Assembly: GCF_030127145.1 (NCBI RefSeq)
Contig: NZ_CP126158.1
Coordinates: forward strand, 2,108,001-2,172,000
Source of the DNA: Halobaculum halobium
GTDB lineage: Archaea; Halobacteriota; Halobacteria; Halobacteriales; Haloferacaceae
DNA length: 64,000 bases
Reading direction: 5' to 3'
The notes under the pieces are model-generated. The model ran no database searches, had not been told where the DNA came from, and saw only the letters and a list, made by a program, of their open reading frames with translations. Both the position numbers and the translations under genes were made by a program. Shown one piece after another: positions 45,536-53,282 of the stretch. Every line of letters begins with the position of its first letter. The stretch's first letter is position 1.

Positions 45536-46306
45536 ATGAACTGCCGGCGGTGTAGCTCGGCGCTCCGCAAGCCCGGGGACTACTGTCTCGCGTGCGACAC
45601 CGCCAACTGCGAGAGCGTCGTTGCCGAGTTCGGGGCCGATCGCGCGACGCTCACGATGCTCGGCTTCGAGCCCGAGCACCCGCCCGACGACTTCGACCCC
45701 GAGTCGCTGGTGCTCGGGGAGACGACGGTTACGACGATCCCAGACGACGGTGAGCGCACGGCGCAGGTCCACCTCCGGAACTTCGCCGGCCGCGTCGCCG
45801 ACGAGATCCGGCGCAAGCGCCCGGAGACGGTGTACGCCGCCGGCGAGCGCGCGCCCCTCCGGGAGGCCCGCGCGCAACTACACTACGAGTTCTACCGCGT
45901 TCCCGACGACGACCCCGTCGGCGCCGTCCTCGCCCGCCGCGGGGAGCCGGCGCTGGAGGTGGTCGACGCGCCGCCGGAGGCGAAGATCGGCGGGTCGCAC
46001 TCGACGCTCATCGGCGAGCGGACCGGGATGAAGGCGATCCTGACGGCGGCCGACCACCCGCACGTCAAGAAGGTGATCCCCGGCCCCATCGACGCCGGCG
46101 GATCGGGGTCGCGTACCGGCCTGCGCGCGAAGGTGACCCGCGCCGACAAACACGGGAACGTCCGGCTGCTCCTGCGCGACGGGTCGAGCGTGCAGGAGAA
46201 CCGCGTCGTCACGACCGCCGGCGACCGCGAGACTGGCGAGCGCGTCCGCGCGGACCTGAACGAGGTGCTGGAGGAGTCGGGGTTCGGCGAGAACGGGAGC
46301 CGGTAG
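45536..46306 (+). CDS. DUF2103 metal-binding protein
   Basis: Protein of 256 residues. An N-terminal zinc ribbon has CRRC (3-6), CLAC (about 18-21) and a further Cys at 26; the C-terminal half (KIGGSHSTLIGERTGMKAIL and HPHVKKVIPGPI) matches the archaeal DUF2103 domain, a predicted metal-binding family with no proven role. The C-terminal sequence is basic, RNA binding being one possibility. The ATG follows GCTTATCC by about 30 nt, so the transcript is likely leaderless. Confidence 0.85.
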   Translation: MNCRRCSSALRKPGDYCLACDTANCESVVAEFGADRATLTMLGFEPEHPPDDFDPESLVLGETTVTTIPDDGERTAQVHLRNFAGRVADEIRRKRPETVYAAGERAPLREARAQLHYEFYRVPDDDPVGAVLARRGEPALEVVDAPPEAKIGGSHSTLIGERTGMKAILTAADHPHVKKVIPGPIDAGGSGSRTGLRAKVTRADKHGNVRLLLRDGSSVQENRVVTTAGDRETGERVRADLNEVLEESGFGENGSR

Positions 46307-46353
46307 CCTCACGAACGCGCAACTGCGGCTGGGAGGACGTCGCCGGGGGACTG

Positions 46354-46842
46354 TCAGACGGTTCCCTGGTCGCCGGCGAGGCCGTGGTCGTCCGCGTCGG
46401 CGCGCGGGTCCGCGCGCTCGTACAGGGCGTGGAGCGTGAACGAGACGTTTCGCTTCCGGCAGCTGTCGCGGTAGGCCGCCAGCGCCTCGCGGTCGGGGAA
46501 CTGGACGCGGAAGTCCCACCCGGTGTGATCGCCGCTCGCGGACACCGGGCGGGCGCCGGTGGCGGCGAACACGTGGGAGGCGGTTCGCTGCGTCGTCTCG
46601 GGCGCGAGCGTCGCCCGGTAGAACCGGAAGTCCGGCCCCTCGCCGAGGACGCGGACGTCCTCGACGGAGCCGTCGTTGCCGAGGGCGTCCTCGAAGCGAG
46701 TCAGGTCGTCGCCGCGGGCGAAGAACTCGATGCGCGTCGTGTCGCCCTCGACTGTCCGCTCGAGATCGGCGGTCACCTCGGGGGCGGCCGCGAGGGCGTC
46801 GCGGAGAACTGGCGTCGACAGCGTGAATTCGGCGATGAGCAT
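46354..46842 (-). CDS. Bat-like (HTH_10 family) protein lacking its helix-turn-helix
   Basis: Protein of 162 residues. Its N-terminus (MLIAEFTLSTPVLRDALAAAPEV) and middle (FPDREALAAYRDSCRKRNVSFTLHALYE) match the sensory part of haloarchaeal bacterio-opsin-activator-type regulators, usually followed by a HTH_10 domain of about 50 residues. Here a stop comes directly after DDHGLAGDQGTV, exactly where the HTH would begin, and the opposing gene ends 47 bases further, so there is no room for it. Either a truncated regulator or an inhibitor/partner protein. Confidence 0.75.
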   Translation of the reverse strand: MLIAEFTLSTPVLRDALAAAPEVTADLERTVEGDTTRIEFFARGDDLTRFEDALGNDGSVEDVRVLGEGPDFRFYRATLAPETTQRTASHVFAATGARPVSASGDHTGWDFRVQFPDREALAAYRDSCRKRNVSFTLHALYERADPRADADDHGLAGDQGTV

Positions 46843-47015
46843 ACCGGCGGTCTCCTACCACTGTACCGACCAGCCACGGGCATAAAGTTGTGCCACGCGA
46901 CGACTGGCGCCGTCGTGTGTCCTGCGGTGGCGCGAGCGCCGACGGGAGCGCGCACCGCGGCGCGACGGGCTGAATTCGCGGGGTTTTTGACGCCCAACGG
47001 CGAAGTCGCCTCTAT

Positions 47016-47294
47016 ATGGCTGAACAGACGAAGGCGCGGAAGGTCGGCAGCGCCGGCCGCTTCGGCGCACGATACGGGCGCGTCGCCCGCAAGCGCGTGT
47101 CGGACATCGAAGCAGAAATGAACAACGCGACGGTCGACGGCGACTCGGTCAAGCGCATCGGGACCGGCATGTGGGTCAACGAGGAGACCGGCGAGACGTT
47201 CACCGGCGGCGCCTACCGGCCGGAGACGCCCGGCGGCCGCTCGGTCCGCCGCAGCATCCGCGCCGCGCTCGAAGACGAAAGCGCCGACGAGTAA
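47016..47294 (+). CDS. rpl37ae: 50S ribosomal protein L37Ae without zinc-binding cysteines
   Basis: Ribosomal protein of the large subunit, 92 residues. The N-terminus ([22 protein letters not shown]) and C-terminus ([22 protein letters not shown]) are characteristic L37Ae/eL43. The zinc-finger Cys pairs of the family are missing: the whole protein has no Cys, and the usual C-x2-C positions hold NNATVDGD and VNEETGE. It heads a conserved archaeal cluster with rpoP, pcc1 and pfdB. Confidence 0.92.
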   Translation: MAEQTKARKVGSAGRFGARYGRVARKRVSDIEAEMNNATVDGDSVKRIGTGMWVNEETGETFTGGAYRPETPGGRSVRRSIRAALEDESADE

Positions 47295-47312
47295 TCCCCG
47301 GGTCTCACACAG

Positions 47313-47447
47313 ATGAGCTACAAGTGTTCCCGGTGCAAGCGCGACGTCGAGCTCGACGAGTACGGCGGCGTGCGTTGCCCGTACTGCGGACACCGCGTGC
47401 TCCTCAAGGAGCGCGCGCCCGTCGTGAAGGAAGTCGACGTCTCCTAA
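47313..47447 (+). CDS. rpoP: DNA-directed RNA polymerase subunit Rpo12 (RpoP)
   Basis: Smallest zinc-binding RNA polymerase subunit, 44 residues: [12 protein letters not shown] and [11 protein letters not shown] give the two zinc-ligand Cys pairs, and the C-terminus [13 protein letters not shown] completes the family. The gene lies 18 bases after rpl37ae and 16 before pcc1. Size and motifs match other archaeal Rpo12. Confidence 0.95.
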   Translation: MSYKCSRCKRDVELDEYGGVRCPYCGHRVLLKERAPVVKEVDVS

Positions 47448-47463
47448 CTCGGGCGGGGTCCCC

Positions 47464-47724
47464 GTGTCCGACGCGTACGACCACCACGCGGTCCTTCGCT
47501 TCCCGTACCCCGACGAGCGGCGCGCCCGCGTCGTCCACGAGGCAATCGGCGTCGAGGTCGGCGCCATCGACGACGACCGATCGACGGCGACGACGGACCT
47601 CGACGGCAGCGCCGTCGCGGTAACCGTCCGCGCGCGAGACCTCGTCGCGCTCCGGGCGGGCGTCAACACGTGGACGCGGCTCGTCGAGACGGCCGAAACC
47701 GTCGCCGCGGCCGCAGAGTCGTAG
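47464..47724 (+). CDS. pcc1: KEOPS complex subunit Pcc1
   Basis: Dimerising subunit of the KEOPS complex that, with Kae1 and Bud32, makes threonylcarbamoyl-adenosine 37 in tRNA. The 86-residue protein begins from GTG at 47464. The region TATTDLDGSAVAVTVRARDLVALRAGVNTW fits the Pcc1/CTAG fold. The position between rpoP and prefoldin beta agrees with archaeal gene order. The other KEOPS subunits are not in this window. Confidence 0.9.
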   Translation: MSDAYDHHAVLRFPYPDERRARVVHEAIGVEVGAIDDDRSTATTDLDGSAVAVTVRARDLVALRAGVNTWTRLVETAETVAAAAES

Positions 47725-47811
47725 CGTCGCCGGTTTTCGCTCGTTCGCTCGCTCCGCTCGCCATCACATCCAATGGCCGGGCTTTTCACCCCGAAGCCCA
47801 ACTGCCTGAGT

Positions 47812-48213
47812 ATGCAGGGTAATCTGCCGCCGGAAGCACAAGAGAAGATCGAGGAACTGCAGGACCTTCAAGAGCAGGCCCAGCAGCTCGCCGAACAGAA
47901 GCAGTCCACGCAGACCTCGCTGACGGAGGCGCAGTCCGCGCTGGACGCGATGGAGGACATCGACGAGGACTCGACGATGTACCGCGAGGTCGGCGAGATC
48001 CTCGTCGAGACCGACTACGAGACCGCCTACGACGACCTCGAGGAGAAGGTCGACACGCTGGAGCTGCGCGCCGAACGCTTCGATTCCCAGGAGGAGAAGG
48101 TCCAGCAGCAGTTCGAGGACCTCCAGGAGGAGCTCCAGCAGATGCTGCAGGGCGGCGCGGGCGGCGGCCCGGCGGGCATGGGCCCCGGCGGCCCCGGCGC
48201 TGGCGGCGCGTAA
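47812..48213 (+). CDS. pfdB: Prefoldin subunit beta
   Basis: Subunit of the hexameric jellyfish-like chaperone delivering unfolded proteins to the thermosome; 133 residues. It has two coiled-coil helices (about 8-50 and 75-115) with the beta-hairpin [20 protein letters not shown] between them. A Gly/Pro/Met-rich tail follows. The ATG at 47812 is chosen because the family starts [14 protein letters not shown]; the in-frame ATG upstream at 47773 has no conserved sequence. Confidence 0.95.
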   Translation: MQGNLPPEAQEKIEELQDLQEQAQQLAEQKQSTQTSLTEAQSALDAMEDIDEDSTMYREVGEILVETDYETAYDDLEEKVDTLELRAERFDSQEEKVQQQFEDLQEELQQMLQGGAGGGPAGMGPGGPGAGGA

Positions 48214-48216
48214 GCC

Positions 48217-48477
48217 GTGAGCGACGACCGCCCCGAGCCGACCGACGAGGAGGTCGTCGAGACCGCCTCCGAAGCGGCCGAAGGGGTCGTGCTCGCGCGG
48301 TATCGACAGTCTGAACTCCGAGACTTCGACGTGACCGTCTCGTTCGAGGACGGCGTGCTCGACGTGGACGTGTACGTCAATCCGCCGGCCGACGCCGAGG
48401 CGGACGCGGACGAAGTTGCCGAGGAAGCCGTTCGCGCGGCCCGCGACGCCGTCGACGAACTGTTCGGAGTCGCCTAA
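48217..48477 (+). CDS. DUF3194 protein
   Basis: Acidic protein of 86 residues next to prefoldin beta, three bases downstream. It has an alpha-beta pattern with the middle block DVTVSFEDGVLDVDVYVNPP. This family has no known function and accompanies pfdB in many archaea, suggesting a link with the prefoldin or KEOPS systems. The start is GTG at 48217. Confidence 0.85.
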   Translation: MSDDRPEPTDEEVVETASEAAEGVVLARYRQSELRDFDVTVSFEDGVLDVDVYVNPPADAEADADEVAEEAVRAARDAVDELFGVA

Positions 48478-48565
48478 CGCGGTCGTTCGCGATTCGATCG
48501 CTCCGGCCTTTTCTGGGTGCTACCTGGTACGAACGCTCAACCAGGTCCGTGCGGTGTGATATGAC

Positions 48566-48775
48566 ATGGCAGCCCGAGGAACCGGCGGGACGACCGCGCT
48601 CGACGTGTACCGCGACCGCCTCCGGGAGGCGCCCACTTGTCCGGAGTGCGGCTACACCGACAACGGCGGTGACTGGCAGACCGCCTACCGCGAGCGACAG
48701 CTCGTCTACAGGCACAGCTGTCCTCGCTGTGCGGCCGTCGAGACGCGTGTGTTCCGGCTCGACGGCGCGCGATAG
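48566..48775 (+). CDS. Small zinc-finger protein (HVO_0649-like)
   Basis: Protein of 69 residues with CPEC (about 25-28) and CPRC (about 52-55) forming one zinc ribbon; the sequence between has WQTAYRERQLVYRHS. From memory it resembles the haloarchaeal HVO_0649 family, whose gene sits near pfdB in Haloferax, and the same order here supports that. The function is unknown. Confidence 0.78.
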   Translation: MAARGTGGTTALDVYRDRLREAPTCPECGYTDNGGDWQTAYRERQLVYRHSCPRCAAVETRVFRLDGAR

Positions 48776-48892
48776 TCGCCGCGGGCGGGCCGTCGCGACC
48801 GCGTCGGCCGGCGGCGACTGGGCCGTCGATGACCGCTGGATCTGTCGGCCGACGATAGTAACGCTTAGGCGCGATTCCCTCCAAGAGCGGCT

Positions 48893-50359
48893 GTGACACC
48901 CGCAGGCGACTCGCCCTCACGCGGCGTCCTCCTGATAACGGTCGATTCGCTGCGCGCCGACGCACTCGGCCCGCACACGCCGACGCTGCGCGAGCTCGCA
49001 CGCCGCGGGACGGCCTTCGAGACGGCCGTCGCGGGCGGCAACTGGACGCCCTTCTCGTTTCCCGACCTCCTCGGTGCGCGCCCGGTGTTCGCCGACGCAT
49101 CGACGCCGGGACCGGCCGCCGATCCGACGCTCGCGGAGGCCCTGTCGTCGGCAGGCGTGCGCACCGCCGGCGTCAACGCCGGAAACGGCTTTCTCACGGA
49201 GTACTACGGCTACGACCGCGGTTTCGACGCGTTCGAGTCGTTCCTCGACGGCGCCCGCACGCCCGTCGGGCGCTTTCTCACCACCCACCCGACGGTCAAC
49301 GGCTGGGTGCAGTACCTCGGTTGGCCGCTCGGCAACGCGGCCGCGCGCCTCCGCGGACACGAGCGCCGCCACGCGGTCGACACGTCGCACCTCCACGCGC
49401 TCGAACGCCGGGCGCTCGACGCGGTCGACGCCGCCGCCGCGGACGACGATCAGCCGTTCTTCCTGTGGCTCCACTACATGGACACGCACACGCCGTACGT
49501 CCCCGCGCCGCGGCACGTCCGCGCGGTCACCGACGGCGAGATCGGGTCGTTCCAGACGCTGCTCGGGCACCTCCGCGCCGGGCTCGGCAAGGAGGTCGAC
49601 GAGGGGACGCTCCGCACCCTACGGGCGCTGTACGACGCTGCGGCCCGGCAGGTCGACGAGTCTGTCGAGCGCGTGCTCGGGGAGCTCTCGGCGGCGGGGC
49701 TGCGCGACGAGACCACCGTGATACTGGCGGGTGACCACGGTGAGGAGTTCCTCGACCACGGCCACCTCGCGCACTACCCGAAGCTGTACGATGAACTCGT
49801 CCGCGTTCCGTTCATCGTCGACCACCCGGGTGCGCCGGCCCGACGCGAGTCGGCGCCGGTGCCGCTTCGGGACGTTCCGCCGACCGTCTGCGACGCGCTG
49901 GGGGTCGAGGCGCCCGCGGCGTTCGCCGGCGAGAGCCTCCTGCCGACGGTGACCGAAGCCACTCCGCCCGAGCGCGGGCCGGTCACCTCGATCGCGTTGC
50001 GCGGCGAGTCGGTGACGAGCCAGCCCATCCCCCGCCGGCTCGGCGACGGCACGCCGCTCGTCTCGGCCCGGACCCGCGAGTGGACGTACATCCGCGAACC
50101 GGACGGTGAGGTCCGCGTATTCGACCGCAAGCGTGACCCCGGAGAGCGGGACCCGGTCGACCACGACCGCGTTCCGGCCGACGCGTTTCGCGACCTCGAA
50201 CGCGCGGCCGACGATCGCCTCGCGCTTCTCTCCGACGCCGGCGACGTGGGGACCGGAGATGACACCGGCGGTCACGACGGCGAGGGGGAGGCGACCGACG
50301 CGGACGACGAGGTGCCCGACGAGATCGGACGCCGACTCGACGCGCTCGGCTACCGCTGA
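48893..50359 (+). CDS. Sulfatase-superfamily protein without formylglycine motif
   Basis: Alkaline-phosphatase-superfamily hydrolase, 488 residues. Metal ligands appear in LLITVDSLRADAL (Asp near 18), MDTHTPY and AGDHGEE (Asp and His near 282). The position of the sulfatase C/S-x-P-x-R motif holds NWTPFSFPDLL, so formylglycine chemistry looks absent; Thr may be the nucleophile as in related phosphodiesterases. No signal peptide or anchor is visible. The start is GTG at 48893. Haloarchaeal relatives often lie in glycan regions, but none is nearby. Confidence 0.85.
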   Translation: MTPAGDSPSRGVLLITVDSLRADALGPHTPTLRELARRGTAFETAVAGGNWTPFSFPDLLGARPVFADASTPGPAADPTLAEALSSAGVRTAGVNAGNGFLTEYYGYDRGFDAFESFLDGARTPVGRFLTTHPTVNGWVQYLGWPLGNAAARLRGHERRHAVDTSHLHALERRALDAVDAAAADDDQPFFLWLHYMDTHTPYVPAPRHVRAVTDGEIGSFQTLLGHLRAGLGKEVDEGTLRTLRALYDAAARQVDESVERVLGELSAAGLRDETTVILAGDHGEEFLDHGHLAHYPKLYDELVRVPFIVDHPGAPARRESAPVPLRDVPPTVCDALGVEAPAAFAGESLLPTVTEATPPERGPVTSIALRGESVTSQPIPRRLGDGTPLVSARTREWTYIREPDGEVRVFDRKRDPGERDPVDHDRVPADAFRDLERAADDRLALLSDAGDVGTGDDTGGHDGEGEATDADDEVPDEIGRRLDALGYR

Positions 50360-50419
50360 CGGCTAGATTTCACGCGGGCTGATCCGAACGTATTTGTACG
50401 AACCCGAGACAGCGGGTGT

Positions 50420-51193
50420 ATGGTCGAGGCGTTCGCGGTGGCGAGCGGGAAAGGTGGCACCGGCAAGACCACCTCCACGCTCGCGCTCGGGATGGCGCTC
50501 GCACGGCGGTACGACGTGACCGTCGTGGACGCCGACACGGGCATGGCGAACCTCTTGTTTCACGCCGGACTCGCGGACGCCCCAGTCACGCTTCAGGACC
50601 TGCTCGCCCCGGAGGGCGCCGACGGCGTCGACGTCACCGACGCCACGTACGAGCGTCACGGGATGCGCGTGGTCCCGTGCGGCACCAGCCTCGCGGGGTT
50701 CGAGCGGTCGGACCCGGCCCGGTTGCGGGCGGTCGTCGCCGAACTCGCCGCGGACACGGACGTGCTCCTGCTGGACTCGCCGGCGACGCTCGCGTCCAAG
50801 TCGGCGGTCCTGCCGATCGTGCTCGCCGACCGCGTGGTCGTCGTCACCCAGCCGACAATCCCAGCGCTCTCAGACGCGCTGAAGGTGCAGGAGTACGCCG
50901 CCTCCTACGGCACGGGGATCGCGGGCGTGCTATTCAACAAGGTCCGCGGCGACCTCGGCGCAGTCGGCGACCAGGCCGAGCGCTACTTCGACGGACCGAC
51001 GCTCGGGTCGATCCCCGAGAGCGACGCCGCCCGGGCCGCTCGCGACGCCGGCGAGCCGTTGGTAGCACACGCGCCCGACAGCGAGGCCGCCGAGGCGTAC
51101 CGCGCGGCGGCCGCCGGGATCGACCCGCGGCCCAACGCCGCCGGCGAGGTCGCCGACCGCTTCCGGAGCGCGGTCGTCCCCGAGCGCCCATGA
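50420..51193 (+). CDS. MinD/ParA-family ATPase
   Basis: Deviant Walker A ATPase of 257 residues: KGGTGKTT at 11-18, with TVVDADTGMANL (switch I region) and VLLLDSPA (Walker B). It lacks a clear C-terminal membrane-targeting helix of bacterial MinD. Several MinD homologues occur in haloarchaea; only some have known roles in positioning of surface machinery. The next gene overlaps by four bases (ATGA) and is probably a functional partner. A GTATTTGT element lies about 28 nt upstream of the ATG. Confidence 0.9.
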   Translation: MVEAFAVASGKGGTGKTTSTLALGMALARRYDVTVVDADTGMANLLFHAGLADAPVTLQDLLAPEGADGVDVTDATYERHGMRVVPCGTSLAGFERSDPARLRAVVAELAADTDVLLLDSPATLASKSAVLPIVLADRVVVVTQPTIPALSDALKVQEYAASYGTGIAGVLFNKVRGDLGAVGDQAERYFDGPTLGSIPESDAARAARDAGEPLVAHAPDSEAAEAYRAAAAGIDPRPNAAGEVADRFRSAVVPERP

Positions 51194-51792
51194 CCGGGGC
51201 CAACGGATCGACGCCGCCCGCGACCGCGCCCGTCCGCGAACACCTCCCCCGCGGCGACCTCGTCGGCGCCCGCGTCGCCACCGACTTCGCCGCCCCGCTG
51301 GCGGCGTCGCTCGAGGACGGACTCACCGGGTATCTCCGACTGGAGCCCGGCGACGCCCTGCTGGGCGCCGACGGGGGCGAGGCCGTGATCACGCTCGCGG
51401 ACGGGGTCCCCGTCCTGGCGTACGACGCCGGCGGCGACGCCGACGGCCCGGCGGCGCTGGCGGCGCTCGCGGGAACGACGCCCGTTCGCGTGGAGCGATA
51501 CCGGCTCCCCGCCGACGCGCTGGCGCCGCTACACGACACTTCGGACGGTCACAGCGAGCCCTTCCGGGTCGCCCCCGGGGCGCCGGCCCGCGAACTCACG
51601 GGCGACGAGGCGCTCGCTGAGCGAACCCGAGCGGCCGCGCCGCCGGAGCGCCGCGGCGCCGGCGGTGACCACGACGCGCTGGCGGCGTTTCTCGCCGACG
51701 AGGAGCGCGTCGAGGCGGTTCGCCGCGAGGCGCGGGCGGAAGCGCGGGCTCGCGCTGACGAGTGGGGGCTCGCCGATCAGCTCGCGGAGTAG
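51190..51792 (+). CDS. Unknown protein coupled to the MinD-like ATPase
   Basis: Protein of 200 residues with no family recognised. An N-terminal region (about 15-115) has an alpha/beta pattern with YLRLEPGDALLGADGGEAVITL, and the C-terminus (about 150-200) is a charged helix rich in Ala, Arg and Glu (VRREARAEARARADEWGL). The start overlaps the MinD-like stop as ATGA, so the two are translationally coupled; a role with that ATPase is inference. The charged helix could be a coiled-coil contact. Confidence 0.75.
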   Translation: MTGANGSTPPATAPVREHLPRGDLVGARVATDFAAPLAASLEDGLTGYLRLEPGDALLGADGGEAVITLADGVPVLAYDAGGDADGPAALAALAGTTPVRVERYRLPADALAPLHDTSDGHSEPFRVAPGAPARELTGDEALAERTRAAAPPERRGAGGDHDALAAFLADEERVEAVRREARAEARARADEWGLADQLAE

Positions 51793-51846
51793 CCGGGTCG
51801 CGGCGGAACCGGGGCAGCTACGGTCGCCGAGCCCCTCAGTCGGGCA

Positions 51847-52662
51847 GTGACGCTGCTCCGACTCTTGGCCGCCCGCGAGACGGCGGACTTCGCCGAGTGG
51901 TACCGGGCGGGCGCCGAGTACACCGACCGGGTCGCCGCAGGCATGGGGTTCGACCGCGACGGCGCCGACGCGACCGGCCGCGACCCGGTGGCTGAGCCGG
52001 GGCAGACGGTCGTCGCCCTCAGCGAGGGGCGGACCGATCTGTCGCCCGCGACGGCGGGGGTCGTCGCCGCGACGTACCTCGGCGACGCCGCCTTCGGCCG
52101 GCCGTTCCTGGCGTACACTCCACGGTGGTATCGGCTCGCGCTCGCCGGGCCGGTGGCGCTCGCGGCGCGTCGCCTCCGCCGGGTGGCGCGGCCGTTTCGC
52201 GATCGCACCGCCACCGGCGACGGCGGTGCGGGCGACGGTCGTACTGACCACGCGACGCCGGGTCGAGAGCCCGAGTTCACGCCGCCGTCGGGCCTCGCCG
52301 TCGGCGCCGACGCGGTCGCCGCCGTGCGCGACGCCGGTGGGATCGAGGCGTTCGAGCGATCGTTCGTGCTTGCGGACGCCGTGTTGCACACGGAGTGGTT
52401 CGCACACGTCGCCGGCGCCGCCGGGATCGTGGTGCCGGCGGACCTCGTCGAGCGCACGGTTCGCGAGTCCGCCGCCTACTACACCGGCCGCCGGGAGGAC
52501 CTCTCGCCGGACGTGTGTCGGTTCCAGCGGCTGCTGTTCGCCGACGATGCGTGGGTCCGGGACGTCGACACGAGCTATCGGCTGAACTCGGCGCTGTTCG
52601 GGGCCTGGGAGCGAATTCTCCGCGAGGAACGGCGCCGGCTCGACCGCGCGGACCGCGGGTGA
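51847..52662 (+). CDS. Unknown protein, third gene of the MinD-like cluster
   Basis: Protein of 271 residues, not recognised. It is mostly helical and soluble by composition; the residues TPRWYRLALAGPVALAARRL (about 90-110) are the only hydrophobic stretch. The C-terminal third has conserved-looking RFQRLLFADDAWVRDVDTSY. A disordered Gly/Asp-rich linker lies at about 120-145. The start is GTG at 51847, 54 bases after the previous gene, so cotranscription is possible. No enzyme motif is seen. Confidence 0.65.
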   Translation: MTLLRLLAARETADFAEWYRAGAEYTDRVAAGMGFDRDGADATGRDPVAEPGQTVVALSEGRTDLSPATAGVVAATYLGDAAFGRPFLAYTPRWYRLALAGPVALAARRLRRVARPFRDRTATGDGGAGDGRTDHATPGREPEFTPPSGLAVGADAVAAVRDAGGIEAFERSFVLADAVLHTEWFAHVAGAAGIVVPADLVERTVRESAAYYTGRREDLSPDVCRFQRLLFADDAWVRDVDTSYRLNSALFGAWERILREERRRLDRADRG

Positions 52663-52694
52663 CCGCAGCCGGGACCCGGTCGGTCGTGGACCCG

Positions 52695-52988
52695 TCAGCG
52701 GTCGGCCGCGTCGCTCGCGTGGCCGCGACCCAGCACCAGCGCGGTCGCGTGGGCGACGATCAGTCCGGCGACGAGGAGCGGTCGCGTCGAGGCGGCGCTC
52801 GATGCGAGCGCCGGGAGGTACGCCAGCGGGAGAAGGGCGGCGAGCCAGAAGGCGGCCGTCTCGCAGAGGCGAGCGGTTCGGTCGAGCGTGGCGGTCGCGT
52901 GGTCGGCCGCTCGGCGGGCGAACTGCGGCGCCGACACGTCGTCGGCACCGGGCGAGGGAATGGAGGGTGTTCGATCGGTCGTGGACAT
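52695..52988 (-). CDS. Small membrane protein, unknown function
   Basis: Protein of about 97 residues, convergent with the previous gene. An N-terminal soluble part with Pro/Ser/Asp is followed by two hydrophobic segments (about 47-67 and 71-89). The ATG at 52988 is preferred; an earlier in-frame ATG at 53024 would add 12 residues. No family recognised. Confidence 0.55.
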   Translation of the reverse strand: MSTTDRTPSIPSPGADDVSAPQFARRAADHATATLDRTARLCETAAFWLAALLPLAYLPALASSAASTRPLLVAGLIVAHATALVLGRGHASDAADR

Positions 52989-53282
52989 GGGTCGGGCGTA
53001 CCTGAACGCTGGCGCCCCGACCACCTATACCCGCCAGACCGTTGCGGGCGCTTCGCTCGGTTCACGACTGTTTGCATCCAAATCTGACGGGAGATCCGTC
53101 CGTTCACGACCGTTTCAGATCGGCGTAGACCGTTTATTCGGGGCGCTCGTCCGTTTTCGGCCCGGCCCCCGTCTCACATTTGTTCCCGTCTCTCCTCCGA
53201 CAGTTGGCGGGAGCGATCGTCTCACGTGTTCCGGCGCCGCGCTGCCGACCCACTTTTGCCCTCCCGGATCGACCGCCCGTCC
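52989..53282. promoter_or_regulatory. Long gap with three GACYGTTT direct repeats
   Basis: This 294-base stretch has no gene that I can support. GTTCACGACTGTTT at 53060-53073 and GTTCACGACCGTTT at 53102-53115 (13 of 14 identical, 42 bases apart), with a third GACCGTTT at 53128-53135 (20 bases later), are direct repeats on one face of the helix and may be binding sites. No RNA gene was recognised. Confidence 0.4.
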
